Assembly: GCA_943788135.1 (NCBI GenBank)
Contig: CALSPC010000005.1
Span: forward strand, 60,349-124,348
DNA from: an uncultured Paracoccaceae bacterium
Lineage (GTDB): Bacteria; Bacteroidota; Bacteroidia; Flavobacteriales; Flavobacteriaceae
Direction: 5' to 3'
DNA length: 64,000 nt
The first letter of the stretch is position 1. Each line of letters begins with the position of its first letter. The notes under the pieces were generated by a model. The model made no database searches and was not told where the DNA came from. It saw only the letters and a program-made list of their open reading frames with translations. Positions 40,381-50,308 of this stretch are shown piece after piece. Position numbers and translations under genes: made by a program.

Positions 40381-41853
40381 TTAATTATTTTCAGATAAAC
40401 CAACCGCTTCTCCAATAAGAGTCGCGCTTGTGCACTTATGTATTTTTACGTTTACAAAATCACCTATTTTGTAGTCTTCCTTTGGAAAAACAGCCACCGT
40501 GTTTTGTGCACTTCTTCCAGACCATTGTTCGGCAGATTTTTTTGATTCTTTTTCAATTAGTACTTCAACAGTTTGATGTAGAAATTCTTCTGTTCTGTAA
40601 AGGCTATGTGCGCGTTGGAGTTCAACTACTTCAGCGAGACGTCTTTTTTTAGTTTCAAAAGGTACATCGTCATCGAGTTTTCGTTCTGCCATTGTTCCAG
40701 GGCGTTCGGAATACGCATACATATAGCCAAAACTAAAGCTAACTTCTGACATCAAACTCAGCGTGTCTTGATGATCGTTTTCAGTTTCTGTTGGAAAGCC
40801 ACAAATCATATCTTGAGAAATGGTGCAGTCAGGAATAATGGCTTTAATATTTTGTATTAAAGTAAGATATTCTTCTCGGGTGTGTTGGCGATTCATTTCT
40901 TTAAGAATACGGTTGCTTCCACTCTGAACTGGAAGGTGAATATGATTACAAATATTCTGATGTTTAGCCATAATTTTAATCACATCCAAGGCCATGTCTT
41001 GTGGGTTCGAAGTAGAAAATCGAATACGCATTTTTGGCTGTGCTTTTGCACACATATCCAAAAGTAATGCAAAGTCAATGGCGGTTGCCTTTTCCATTTC
41101 TGTTGCTTTACTAAAGTCTTTTTTGAGTCCGCCACCATACCATAAATAACTATCAACGTTTTGTCCCAAAAGCGTAACTTCTTTGTAGCCTTTGAGCCAT
41201 AAATCATTAATTTCTTCAAGAATACTTTGGGGTTCTCTGCTGCGTTCACGACCTCTAGTGAAGGGCACTACACAAAATGTACACATATTATCACAACCCC
41301 TAGTGATAGAGACAAAAGCGGTTACGCCATTGGTGTTTAATCGAACAGGAGAGATATCGCCATAAGTTTCGTCTTTAGAAAGAATAACATTTACGGCACT
41401 GCGCCCCTCTTCAACCTCAGCGATGAGATTTGGAAGATCTTTATAAGCATCAGGACCTACAACGAGGTCTACAATTTTTTCTTCTTCTAAAAATTTACTT
41501 TTAAGACGTTCAGCCATACAGCCCAAAACGCCTACTTTCATTTTTGGATTGACGCGTTTAACAGCGTTATATTTTTCTAGCCGTTTGCGAACCGTTTGTT
41601 CCGCTTTGTCACGGATAGAACACGTATTGACTAAAACAAGGTCAGCTTCTTCCAAAATTTGAGTTGTATTAAACCCTTCATTTGAAAGAATAGACGCCAC
41701 AATTTCACTGTCGCTAAAGTTCATGGCGCAGCCATAACTTTCTATAAACAGTTTTTTGGTGTTTTCTAGTTTTGGTGTAAGGGCTAGCTTAGAGCCTTGT
41801 ACCGTTTCATCAATTGTTTTTTCCATAATTTTACGATGTCCATTGAAGGACAA
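40381..41853 (-). CDS. miaB: tRNA-2-methylthio-N6-dimethylallyladenosine synthase MiaB
   Basis: This radical-SAM methylthiotransferase modifies A37 of tRNAs. The N-terminal cluster cysteines are in SYGCAMNFSDSE, NTCSIRDKAE and GVLGCMAERL. The radical-SAM cluster is CDNMCTFC. A TRAM domain is at the C terminus. This reading gives 490 residues; an internal ATG at 41826 (MEKTIDE) matches the usual family start better, and the first nine codons may be untranslated. It heads the leftward group miaB, sigma-54 activator, lptE, TPR protein, secG. Confidence 0.95.
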   Translation of the reverse strand: MSFNGHRKIMEKTIDETVQGSKLALTPKLENTKKLFIESYGCAMNFSDSEIVASILSNEGFNTTQILEEADLVLVNTCSIRDKAEQTVRKRLEKYNAVKRVNPKMKVGVLGCMAERLKSKFLEEEKIVDLVVGPDAYKDLPNLIAEVEEGRSAVNVILSKDETYGDISPVRLNTNGVTAFVSITRGCDNMCTFCVVPFTRGRERSREPQSILEEINDLWLKGYKEVTLLGQNVDSYLWYGGGLKKDFSKATEMEKATAIDFALLLDMCAKAQPKMRIRFSTSNPQDMALDVIKIMAKHQNICNHIHLPVQSGSNRILKEMNRQHTREEYLTLIQNIKAIIPDCTISQDMICGFPTETENDHQDTLSLMSEVSFSFGYMYAYSERPGTMAERKLDDDVPFETKKRRLAEVVELQRAHSLYRTEEFLHQTVEVLIEKESKKSAEQWSGRSAQNTVAVFPKEDYKIGDFVNVKIHKCTSATLIGEAVGLSENN

Positions 41854-41974
41854 TAAGCATGCAAAGATACAAAAAATTTATTTTTTATGACAAAGTGTCA
41901 TGATTTTCATTTTTTATTTTGATTTCACAAAACAATCCGCTTTATTTGAATAAAATATCCATAAATATCATCGA

Positions 41975-42751
41975 ATGTGTTCATTTCAAAACCTAATAAC
42001 GAAAATTCAAAATTCAAAACCAATAGATTTTGGAGACTTGTTTAATACGTCACTAAATTTATTTAAAAAAGTATGGCTTCAAGGATTTCTCCTCCAACTG
42101 TTGTCAATTATAATTATGCTGCCCTTTATTATTTTGTTTTATATGCCCTATTTTAATATGGTCTTAGAAAACTCATCAAATGGAGTGATGGATTCTGTGG
42201 CTCTAAGTCAAGCGCTCGTAGATGAATATGGCGCATCATTAGTGTGGATTTATCTACTAATGGTGGCTGTGAGTGTGGTGTCATCGCTTTTATATTTAGG
42301 GTTTTATAAGATTATTAAAGCAATGGATCATGGAGAATTGTTTGTAATCTCGGACTTCTTCTATTTTTTTAAGGCGCCTTATGTTGGTAAAGCAATTGTG
42401 TTTTTGTTAGCCTATTTGGGCATCACTATTTTAGCGGCACTTCTTTGTTTGTTTCCATTGATCTACGTTATAGTTCCGCTGCTGTTTATGCTTCCATTTT
42501 TTGTTTATAATACGCATTTATCTAACCTTGAAATTATTAAGCTAGCATTTTCGCTTGGCCATAAAAAATGGGGACTTACTTTTTTAACGTTAATTCTAAA
42601 TAGCATATTGCTATACGTTGTAATATTGGTTACTTGTGGAGTAGGCAGCTTGTTTTTTAGCTTTTTTCTATACCTTCCTCAGTATATAATTTATAAAAAA
42701 GTGATTGGATTTGAAACCCCAGAATCCGCTTTTCAAGAGCTTGATTCCTAA
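41975..42751 (+). CDS. Multi-pass membrane protein of unknown function
   Basis: This is a 258-residue protein with about five or six membrane helices (around residues 34-58, 88-110, 140-158, 160-178 and 205-235). The N-terminal 25 residues are polar and include IDFGDLFNTSLNLFKKVW, like the start of the flavobacterial family often mislabelled as a carotenoid monooxygenase. No catalytic motif is seen. It is transcribed alone and has its own terminator. Confidence 0.72.
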   Translation: MCSFQNLITKIQNSKPIDFGDLFNTSLNLFKKVWLQGFLLQLLSIIIMLPFIILFYMPYFNMVLENSSNGVMDSVALSQALVDEYGASLVWIYLLMVAVSVVSSLLYLGFYKIIKAMDHGELFVISDFFYFFKAPYVGKAIVFLLAYLGITILAALLCLFPLIYVIVPLLFMLPFFVYNTHLSNLEIIKLAFSLGHKKWGLTFLTLILNSILLYVVILVTCGVGSLFFSFFLYLPQYIIYKKVIGFETPESAFQELDS

Positions 42752-42776
42752 GTTTTAAATTCTAAAAAATGGGTAC

Positions 42777-42807
42777 AAAAAACGACTGTCTTTTGCGGTC
42801 GTTTTTT
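42777..42807 (+). terminator. Rho-independent terminator
   Basis: The stem aaaaaacgac (42777-42786) pairs with gtcgtttttt (42798-42807) across an 11-base loop, ending in a T run. It lies 25 bases after the membrane-protein stop. Confidence 0.9.
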
Positions 42808-42849
42808 CTTTTGTCAGTTAAATATAAGAATGAAATAAAAAAAATCCTA

Positions 42850-42857
42850 TACATTTG
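42850..42857 (+). promoter_or_regulatory. Candidate -7 promoter element for topA
   Basis: TACATTTG fits the Bacteroidota -7 consensus TAnnTTTG and lies 20 bases before the topA ATG. A TTG -33 element at the usual distance is not obvious. Confidence 0.45.
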
Positions 42858-42877
42858 TACTTCTCTAAAAATAAGAT

Positions 42878-45352
42878 ATGGCTAAAAATTTAGTGATTGT
42901 TGAGTCCCCTGCAAAGGCGAAAACTATAGAAAAATTTCTCGGTAAAGACTTTAAAGTTGAGTCCAGTTTTGGGCACATTGCTGATCTACCTTCCAAAGAA
43001 TTAGGGGTGGATGTCTCTGGGGATTTTAAACCAAAATATGAAGTGTCATCCGATAAAAAAACAGTGGTTAGTAAGCTAAAAGCTGCAGCCAAAAAAGCAG
43101 AAATTGTTTGGTTGGCAAGTGATGAAGATAGGGAAGGAGAAGCAATTGCTTGGCATTTAGCAGAGACTTTGAAATTAGATAAATCGAAAACTAAACGCAT
43201 CGTTTTTCACGAAATTACAAAAACAGCGATAGAGAAAGCGGTTAAAAATCCACGTGGAATAGACTATAATTTAGTAGATGCACAGCAGGCGCGACGTGTT
43301 TTGGATCGAATTGTTGGGTATGAATTATCGCCTGTTCTCTGGCGAAAAGTCAAAGGCGGACTTTCAGCTGGACGTGTCCAATCGGTTTCTGTTAGGTTAA
43401 TTGTAGAGCGTGAACGCGAGATTCAAAAATTTCAATCGCAAGCCACCTTTAGAATAGATGCTGAATTTACAACTGCAAAAGGAAACGTGTTTAAGGCAAA
43501 ACTACCGAAGGCATTTGAAAGTGAAGCTGCTGCAAAAGCGTTTTTAGATCAAAATACTAATGCTGCATTTGCGGTGTCTAGCTTAGAAAAAAAACCTGCA
43601 AAAAAATCACCAGCACCACCATTTACAACCTCTACATTACAACAAGAAGCGTCAAGAAAATTATATTTTTCGGTCAGTAAAACCATGAATATGGCGCAAC
43701 GCCTTTATGAAGCGGGGCTAATAACATACATGAGAACCGATAGTGTAAATTTATCTCAAGAAGCCCGTAACAGCGCAGCTCAAGAAATTTCATCGTCTTA
43801 CGGCGATACCTACAGCAAACCTCGAAATTTTAAAGGGAAAGCAAAGGGCGCTCAAGAGGCGCATGAGGCAATTCGTCCGACGAATTTTTCGACGCATTCG
43901 GTAAATATTGAACGCGATCAAGCCCGTCTTTATGATCTTATTTGGAAGCGCGCTATTGCCTCTCAAATGAGCGATGCACAACTTGAAAGAACTAACGTAA
44001 AAATAAGCACGCCAAATCATAACGAAACATTCACAGCAAATGGTGAGGTTATCAAATTTGATGGGTTTCTAAAAGTGTATCTTGAAGGTACTGACGACGA
44101 AAATTTGGAACAAGAAGGGATGTTGCCCGCAATGACACTCAATGAAGCCTTAAGTAATAACTACATTACGGCAACCGAACGTTTTTCACGACCACCATAC
44201 CGTTTTACAGAAGCCTCTTTAGTAAAAAAATTAGAAGAATTAGGAATTGGAAGACCGTCTACCTATGCACCTACAATTTCAACAATCCAAAACAGGAAAT
44301 ATGTTGAAAAAGGGTCTGTAGAAGGGATGGAACGGCACTATGCTTTATGGACATTATCTAATGGCGAATTGACAGGGAAAAAACTAACAGAAAAATTCGG
44401 TTCTGACAAAGGAAAATTAGTACCAACAGATATCGGGATGATTGTTACAGATTTTTTAGTGAATCATTTTGAAGCGATTTTAGACTATAATTTTACCGCC
44501 AAAGTAGAAGCGGATTTTGATTTAATTGCGAGCGGACAAGAAAATTGGACAAAAATGATGAAGTCATTTTACAAAGATTTTCACCCTCAGGTTGAAGACG
44601 TAAGCCAAAATGCAGAACGCGAATCTGGAGAACGAATTTTAGGGAAAGATCCAAAATCTGGACGTCAATTAAGTGTACGTTTAGGAAAATTTGGACCCAT
44701 TGTTCAAATCGGAAAGGCCGATGAAGAAGAAAAGCAAATATTTGCAAGCGTGCCTCCAAACATGCAATTAGCAGCCATCACATTTGATGAAGCTTTAGAA
44801 CTGTTTAAACTTCCCAAAGATTTAGGAACCTATAAAGGTGAAGACCTTATCGTAAACAATGGGCGTTTTGGACCCTACGTGAAATTTGGTGATAAATTTA
44901 TTTCACTGCCTAAGGGCGTAGATCCTATGCGTGTTGAGGTGGAAGATGCTATCGAACTCATAAAAGAAAAAGAAGCTGCTGATGCTCCAATATATGAGTA
45001 TGAAGGGTTGCCAGTTCAAAAAGGGAAAGGCCGTTTTGGTCCGTTTATCAAATGGAACAATATGTTTATCAATGTGAATAAAAAATATGATTGGGATAAC
45101 CTTTCCGACAATGATATTGAAACCTTGATCCAGGATAAAATTCAAAAAGAAATCGATAAACTTATCCATGATTGGGAGGCCGATGGCATTCGTGTAGAAA
45201 AAGCACGTTGGGGTCGCCATAACATTATTCAAGGAAAAACCAAGATTGAATTGCCTAAAACAGTAGATGCATCAAAGCTAACTTTAGAAGACGTAAAAGA
45301 GATTATTGCTAAAAATGCGCCAAAGAAAAAAACACGAGCAAAAAAGAAATAA
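42878..45352 (+). CDS. topA: DNA topoisomerase I
   Basis: This is a type IA topoisomerase that relaxes negative supercoils. The Toprim domain begins with NLVIVESPAKAKTIEKFLG at residues 4-22 and has ASDEDREGEAIAWHL. The active-site tyrosine is Tyr284 in GLITYMRTDSV. The C terminus has no zinc fingers; instead it carries repeated topoisomerase C-terminal units (ILGKDPKSGRQL, NNGRFGPYVKFG, GKGRFGPFIKWN) and a Lys-rich tail. The length is 824 residues. The next gene starts 3 bases later. Confidence 0.97.
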   Translation: MAKNLVIVESPAKAKTIEKFLGKDFKVESSFGHIADLPSKELGVDVSGDFKPKYEVSSDKKTVVSKLKAAAKKAEIVWLASDEDREGEAIAWHLAETLKLDKSKTKRIVFHEITKTAIEKAVKNPRGIDYNLVDAQQARRVLDRIVGYELSPVLWRKVKGGLSAGRVQSVSVRLIVEREREIQKFQSQATFRIDAEFTTAKGNVFKAKLPKAFESEAAAKAFLDQNTNAAFAVSSLEKKPAKKSPAPPFTTSTLQQEASRKLYFSVSKTMNMAQRLYEAGLITYMRTDSVNLSQEARNSAAQEISSSYGDTYSKPRNFKGKAKGAQEAHEAIRPTNFSTHSVNIERDQARLYDLIWKRAIASQMSDAQLERTNVKISTPNHNETFTANGEVIKFDGFLKVYLEGTDDENLEQEGMLPAMTLNEALSNNYITATERFSRPPYRFTEASLVKKLEELGIGRPSTYAPTISTIQNRKYVEKGSVEGMERHYALWTLSNGELTGKKLTEKFGSDKGKLVPTDIGMIVTDFLVNHFEAILDYNFTAKVEADFDLIASGQENWTKMMKSFYKDFHPQVEDVSQNAERESGERILGKDPKSGRQLSVRLGKFGPIVQIGKADEEEKQIFASVPPNMQLAAITFDEALELFKLPKDLGTYKGEDLIVNNGRFGPYVKFGDKFISLPKGVDPMRVEVEDAIELIKEKEAADAPIYEYEGLPVQKGKGRFGPFIKWNNMFINVNKKYDWDNLSDNDIETLIQDKIQKEIDKLIHDWEADGIRVEKARWGRHNIIQGKTKIELPKTVDASKLTLEDVKEIIAKNAPKKKTRAKKK

Positions 45353-45355
45353 GCA

Positions 45356-46513
45356 ATGGACTTTAGCTTTCTTACTCCCGTTCAAGATCGACTTGTAGAG
45401 CAGCTAGAGCTGCAACACAGTCAAGTTATTGGGCAATCACTCCGCATACATACTGCTACAGTTGAACCGGATTTGAAGGGTGTAAAAATGGCAATTGTTG
45501 GGGTTTTAGAGTCTAGAAATTCAGTAGACTATATTGGACAAGACTTTCAGCTTTCAGAAATTCGAAAAGCATTCTATAAACTTTTTCCAGGAAATTGGAC
45601 TCATAATATTGCTGATCTTGGCGATATCCAAAAAGGAGAAACCGTTGAGGATACGTATTTTGCTCTGATTCAAGTTTTATCGAATCTTATAAAAGACAAT
45701 ATAATTCCAATTATAATTGGCGGAAGTCAAGACTTGACCTATGCAAATTATCGAGCATATGACAAAATCAGTTCAATGATTAATATTGTTAATGTTGATA
45801 AAAGTTTTGATTTAGGAGATTCTAGCAAGCCAATTACAAATGAGAGCTATCTTGGAAAAATTATTTTGGAACAGCCTTATAATTTATTTAATTACACAGC
45901 CCTTGGGTTTCAAACGTACTTTAATTCTCAGGAAGAGATTGATTTGATGGAGAAACTATATTTTGAGTCTTTTCGTTTGGGCTCAATTATTCCTAATATA
46001 AGTGTGGTTGAACCTGTACTTAGAGATGCAGATTTGGTAACTTTAGATATAAATTCTGTTAAATCTTCTGAAGTAAGTCCTAAACAGAAATACTCGCCAA
46101 ATGGATTTACTGGCCGTGAAATTTGTGCTATTTCAAGATATGCGGGAATCAGTAATAAGGTGTCTTCCTTTGGCGTTTATGAGTACAACCCCTCCATGGA
46201 TGATGAAGCAACTGCAATGCTTGTTGCTCAAGTCTTGTGGTATTTTATTGAAGGCGTAAATTGTAGAGTTAAAGACGATGATTTCAAGGATTTAAACAGT
46301 TATTTGAAGTTCACCGTTCTTGTAGAATCAGAAGAATTAGTATTTTTTAAGAGTAAAAAAACAGAGCGTTGGTGGATAGAAATTCCTTTTTTAGAATATT
46401 CAAATACTAAATCAAAACAACATCCGTTATTAGCGTGTACATATGAAGATTATGTGAGCGCTACAAGTGGAATAATTCCTGAGCGTTGGTATAAAGCATA
46501 CAAAAAAAATTAA
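45356..46513 (+). CDS. Arginase-fold protein with degraded metal site (annotated elsewhere as formimidoylglutamase)
   Basis: This is a 385-residue member of the arginase/agmatinase/formimidoylglutamase fold. In active members the two manganese ions are held by GGxH, DAHxD and SxDxD. Here these read GGSQ (Gln125 for His), D148-K-S150-F-D152 (Ser for His) and TLD231-I-N233 (Asn for the last Asp). At least three ligands are gone, so ureohydrolase activity is doubtful. It lies directly after topA and ahead of gldK, a position I recall in other flavobacteria, so a structural or regulatory role linked to gliding or secretion is possible but unproven. The intact relative in this window is at 59527. 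Confidence 0.8.
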   Translation: MDFSFLTPVQDRLVEQLELQHSQVIGQSLRIHTATVEPDLKGVKMAIVGVLESRNSVDYIGQDFQLSEIRKAFYKLFPGNWTHNIADLGDIQKGETVEDTYFALIQVLSNLIKDNIIPIIIGGSQDLTYANYRAYDKISSMINIVNVDKSFDLGDSSKPITNESYLGKIILEQPYNLFNYTALGFQTYFNSQEEIDLMEKLYFESFRLGSIIPNISVVEPVLRDADLVTLDINSVKSSEVSPKQKYSPNGFTGREICAISRYAGISNKVSSFGVYEYNPSMDDEATAMLVAQVLWYFIEGVNCRVKDDDFKDLNSYLKFTVLVESEELVFFKSKKTERWWIEIPFLEYSNTKSKQHPLLACTYEDYVSATSGIIPERWYKAYKKN

Positions 46514-46647
46514 TTTTAAAAATACATAATTATTTTTAAACATTTTTTGAGGTATAAATCAATAAGAAAAAGTTGTTTTTTAAGAAATATATAGATAAGT
46601 TTACAGCTTAAAGTTTTTTGAGCGCTTATTCCTTGAATTAATTATTT

Positions 46648-47994
46648 ATGAAAAAGATAGTATTGTTAACATTAGTATTTGCTTTTGTGGCCAGTTGTGG
46701 GTCAAAAGACAAAGGTGAATTGATTGGTGTAAAAGGGAAAAAATGGCACCCTGAAAAGCCCTACGGAATGAGTTTAGTGCCTGGTGGTGCTTTTGTGATG
46801 GGGAAATCTGATGATGACTTAGCGGGGATTCAAGATGCCCCTACTAAAACAGTGTCTGTGCGTTCTTTCTACATGGACGAAACAGAAATAACAAATAGCG
46901 AGTACCGTCAGTTTGTGAATTGGGTACGCGATTCAATTATCAGATTAAATTTGGCTGAAATGGCAGATTTAGAGGGTAAAACTCCAGATGATGAGGGCAT
47001 TGGCGAATACGCATATTTATCTACAGACGAAGAAGATTTAACCCCCTACGAAAAATATATGATGGATACTTACGGAGACGAACAGCGTAAGATTAATAAT
47101 GATATTGATATTATATTTGAACGCGAGGACTATCCAGACGAATTGTATGCTGAGGTCATGGATAATTTATATATTCCGCTTGAAGAATCGTACAATGGCC
47201 AACGAACGTGGGATGTAAATCAGTTTGAATTTGAATACTCATTTATGGATATTCAGAAAGCTGCAAATAATAAAAGTTTATCTCGTTCCGATGTCATTAG
47301 AAAAGAGGCAATCAAAGTATATCCAGATACCACAGTATGGATTAGAGATTTTGAATATTCGTATAACGAACCAATGCACAATGACTATTTTTGGCACCAA
47401 GCTTATGGCAATTATCCTGTGGTTGGCGTCAGTTGGGACCAAGCCAAAGCATTTTGTCAATGGCGTACGTTGTACAAAAATAGTTATCAAAAAACAAAAG
47501 GTAAAGCAGCGGTGAACTCCTTTCGTTTGCCATCAGAAGCAGAGTGGGAATATGCGGCACGTGGTGGACTTTCTGGAGCTACTTTTCCATGGGGAGGACC
47601 TTACACCAAAAATGATCGCGGTTGTTTCATGGCCAACTTTAAACCTTTAAGAGGAAATTATGTAGCCGATCAAGCACTATATACTGTAGAAGCTGACGCC
47701 TATGAACCAAATGACTTCAACCTTTACAATATGTCTGGTAATGTTGCCGAATGGACCATGTCGTCCTACCATTCATCTTCTTATGAGTTTTCGTCAACAA
47801 TCAATCCAAATGTAAGCGATGAGAATTATAACCGAAAAGTAGTTCGTGGAGGCTCTTGGAAAGATGTCTCTTATTACTTACAAGTCAGCTCAAGAGATTA
47901 CGAAATAGATACAATGCAAAGAAGTTATATCGGCTTTAGAACTGTTCAGGATTATCTAGGTACAGATATAACTGCAAATCAAGCGACAAATTAA
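46648..47994 (+). CDS. gldK: T9SS/gliding lipoprotein GldK
   Basis: GldK is an outer-membrane lipoprotein that, with GldN, forms the periplasmic ring of the type IX secretion system. The lipobox is FVASC with Cys17. The rest is a formylglycine-generating-enzyme-like (SUMF1) fold: MSLVPGGAFVMGKSDDD, FYMDETEITNSEYRQFV, FRLPSEAEWEYAARGG, NMSGNVAEW and VVRGGSW. The length of 448 residues fits. It heads the gldKLMN operon; the 134 bases upstream should hold the promoter. Confidence 0.95.
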   Translation: MKKIVLLTLVFAFVASCGSKDKGELIGVKGKKWHPEKPYGMSLVPGGAFVMGKSDDDLAGIQDAPTKTVSVRSFYMDETEITNSEYRQFVNWVRDSIIRLNLAEMADLEGKTPDDEGIGEYAYLSTDEEDLTPYEKYMMDTYGDEQRKINNDIDIIFEREDYPDELYAEVMDNLYIPLEESYNGQRTWDVNQFEFEYSFMDIQKAANNKSLSRSDVIRKEAIKVYPDTTVWIRDFEYSYNEPMHNDYFWHQAYGNYPVVGVSWDQAKAFCQWRTLYKNSYQKTKGKAAVNSFRLPSEAEWEYAARGGLSGATFPWGGPYTKNDRGCFMANFKPLRGNYVADQALYTVEADAYEPNDFNLYNMSGNVAEWTMSSYHSSSYEFSSTINPNVSDENYNRKVVRGGSWKDVSYYLQVSSRDYEIDTMQRSYIGFRTVQDYLGTDITANQATN

Positions 47995-48028
47995 AATATC
48001 AAAATTAACCAACAAAAAAATATAAATT

Positions 48029-48664
48029 ATGGGATTCAAAATAAGTAAAAAAGTAATGAATATGGCTTATGGCCTAGGAGCAGCTGTTGTAATTATTGGG
48101 GCATTAATGAAAATCATTCACAAAGATTTAGGGCCTTTAACAGGAAGTATGTTACTAACCATAGGGCTTGTAACAGAAGCTTTAATCTTTGCCCTTTCTG
48201 CATTTGATACTCCAGAAGAAGAACTCGACTGGACTAAAGCCTATCCAGAACTTGCGGGCGGTAAAGCTACCCCAAGAGCAAAAAAAGGTGCAGATGAATC
48301 CCCTGAAGGAGTGCTTACCAAAAAATTAGATAGCTTATTGAAAGAGGCCAAAATAGATGGCGCCTTAGTGACTAGCTTAGGAGACAGTATTAGAAATTTA
48401 AATTCTACTGCAGCAGAAATGGGCGGATCTTCGGGAGCTTCTCAAAAATACAGTGAGGAAATGGCAAAAGCAGCTGCTCAAATGGAATCAATTAACAGCC
48501 TTTACAAAGCTCAACTAGAAAGTGCAGCTCGTCAGGCCGAAATAAACCAAGAGTCTATTGAGAACGCTACTAAACTCAAAGAGCAAATGGAATCTTTAGC
48601 CTCCAATCTATCTTCATTAAATGGAGTATATGGCGGCATGTTATCAGCGATGAATAAAAATTAA
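48029..48664 (+). CDS. gldL: T9SS/gliding motor protein GldL
   Basis: GldL forms, with GldM, the inner-membrane proton-driven motor of the type IX system. Two membrane helices (about residues 10-27 and 34-57) form a hairpin. The first carries MKIIHKDLGPLTG, the conserved loop between helices. The C-terminal 150 residues are cytoplasmic, with Ala/Ser/Glu-rich coiled-coil segments (QLESAARQAEINQESIENA). It lies 34 bases after gldK and 56 bases before gldM. Confidence 0.95.
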   Translation: MGFKISKKVMNMAYGLGAAVVIIGALMKIIHKDLGPLTGSMLLTIGLVTEALIFALSAFDTPEEELDWTKAYPELAGGKATPRAKKGADESPEGVLTKKLDSLLKEAKIDGALVTSLGDSIRNLNSTAAEMGGSSGASQKYSEEMAKAAAQMESINSLYKAQLESAARQAEINQESIENATKLKEQMESLASNLSSLNGVYGGMLSAMNKN

Positions 48665-48720
48665 TTAGTTTTTTAAACAACTAAAATGTATTTAATAATT
48701 TTAAAAAAAACTAATTAGTA

Positions 48721-50301
48721 ATGGGAGGAGCAAAAGAAAGTCCAAGGCAAAAAATGATTAACTTGATGTACTTAGTATTTATATCAATGTTAGCATTAAA
48801 TATGTCTAAAGAAGTGTTAAGTGCTTTTGGAATGATTTCAGAGCAAGTAACAGAAAATAATATTTCTTTACAAGAACGGATTATTACGTTTGAAACATCA
48901 ATTGAAAGTAATTACCAACAAGAAGGTAAAATTTGGAAAGAAAAAAAGATAGCTAAAGATCGGGTGCATGAAATTGCAACACGTTTTCTAACCTATCTAA
49001 GTGATCTACAACAAACCCCACCTCAAAAAGAAGTTAAGGGCCTTAAAGATCCAATTAATGATTATGAGGTGATGGATAAGCCAGATTATTTTGATAACAA
49101 ATTTTTTATTGGAAGTCAAGGCGTATTAAAACCTGAAGGTCAAGAATTTTTAGATGAAATTAAAGCCTTTAAAACAGAGTTTATAGCAGTTGTAGATTCG
49201 TTAAATGTTGGTAAAAGTGACGAAAATTACGTCAACCTTATTAATGATGTAACTGAAATATTCGATACAGAAACGGAGGTTATCAACCGATCAGGAGCCA
49301 AAACAACATGGATTGAGTATAACTACTTTGGATTTCCTGAAGTAGCAACCAATACGAAGCTTACCGTAATGAAAGCCAATGTTCTTGGTTTTCAAGCAGA
49401 ACTGTTATCTGCAATGATTGGTGGTCAATATAAAATAAACGCTACACTTGCTAATTTTGACGCCTATGTGGTCTCCGACAAAGCAGCCTATTTTCCGGGG
49501 TCTAAATTTTCAGGAAAAATTGTTTTGGGTAAAAAATCCGAAAACCTCCAGCCCAAATCAATTTCAATCAATGGTTCTGAGATAGATCCAGTAGAGTCTT
49601 TAAATTCTGAAGGCGAAATTGTTCTGGATTTTCCAGTAGGATCTGTAGGAACCAGAGATATTACAGGTGCAATTACATTTATAGAAGGAGATGATGAGCC
49701 AATTACCATTCCTGTGATGTCAAATTATGAAGTAATTTCCAGGCCGAATGATGCTTCTGTTCAAGTGATGGGTAGAAACACCTTATTTAGAAACTTTGAT
49801 AACTTAGTAAAGATATCAGTACCTGGAGTTCCGGCAAACTTAGTAACTGCATCAGGACCTGGGGTAGTAAACAAAGGCGACGGACTTTACACAATAAAAC
49901 CTCAAAAAGGACAAGAGCTAGAATTGAAAATTACTGCTACACTTCCTGATGAGTCTATATTTTCAGATTCGGAAACATTTCAGATCAGAAGAGCGCCAGT
50001 GCCTAGCATTTTGTTCAACGGAAAAGAAGGTGGCGCAATGTCAAGAAGTTCAATGATCAGTGGATCAATGAGTGCTATTTATGATCCAGCTTACGGACTT
50101 GAATCTACGGTAAAAGTAAGATCTTTTACTGTAAAAATTGGACCAAAATCATTTGAATGTACAGGCAATGCTTTAAGTGCAAAAGCAAAAGCAGCTTTGA
50201 AAAAAGCACCAAAAGGATTTGATGTTAGTTTCAAGAAAATTAATTATGCAGGGATTACCGCTGGACAAAAACAATCGGGACCCTCAATAACCATAAATTA
50301 A
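48721..50301 (+). CDS. gldM: T9SS/gliding motor protein GldM
   Basis: GldM spans the periplasm and transmits the GldL motor's force to the GldK/GldN ring. The N-terminal segment GAKESPRQKMINLMYLVF leads into one membrane helix (about residues 12-30). Four periplasmic domains follow (ANVLGFQAELLSAMIGGQYKINA, VVSDKAAYFPGSKFSGKI and others) to residue 526, a typical length. Confidence 0.95.
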   Translation: MGGAKESPRQKMINLMYLVFISMLALNMSKEVLSAFGMISEQVTENNISLQERIITFETSIESNYQQEGKIWKEKKIAKDRVHEIATRFLTYLSDLQQTPPQKEVKGLKDPINDYEVMDKPDYFDNKFFIGSQGVLKPEGQEFLDEIKAFKTEFIAVVDSLNVGKSDENYVNLINDVTEIFDTETEVINRSGAKTTWIEYNYFGFPEVATNTKLTVMKANVLGFQAELLSAMIGGQYKINATLANFDAYVVSDKAAYFPGSKFSGKIVLGKKSENLQPKSISINGSEIDPVESLNSEGEIVLDFPVGSVGTRDITGAITFIEGDDEPITIPVMSNYEVISRPNDASVQVMGRNTLFRNFDNLVKISVPGVPANLVTASGPGVVNKGDGLYTIKPQKGQELELKITATLPDESIFSDSETFQIRRAPVPSILFNGKEGGAMSRSSMISGSMSAIYDPAYGLESTVKVRSFTVKIGPKSFECTGNALSAKAKAALKKAPKGFDVSFKKINYAGITAGQKQSGPSITIN

Positions 50302-50308
50302 ATTAAAC

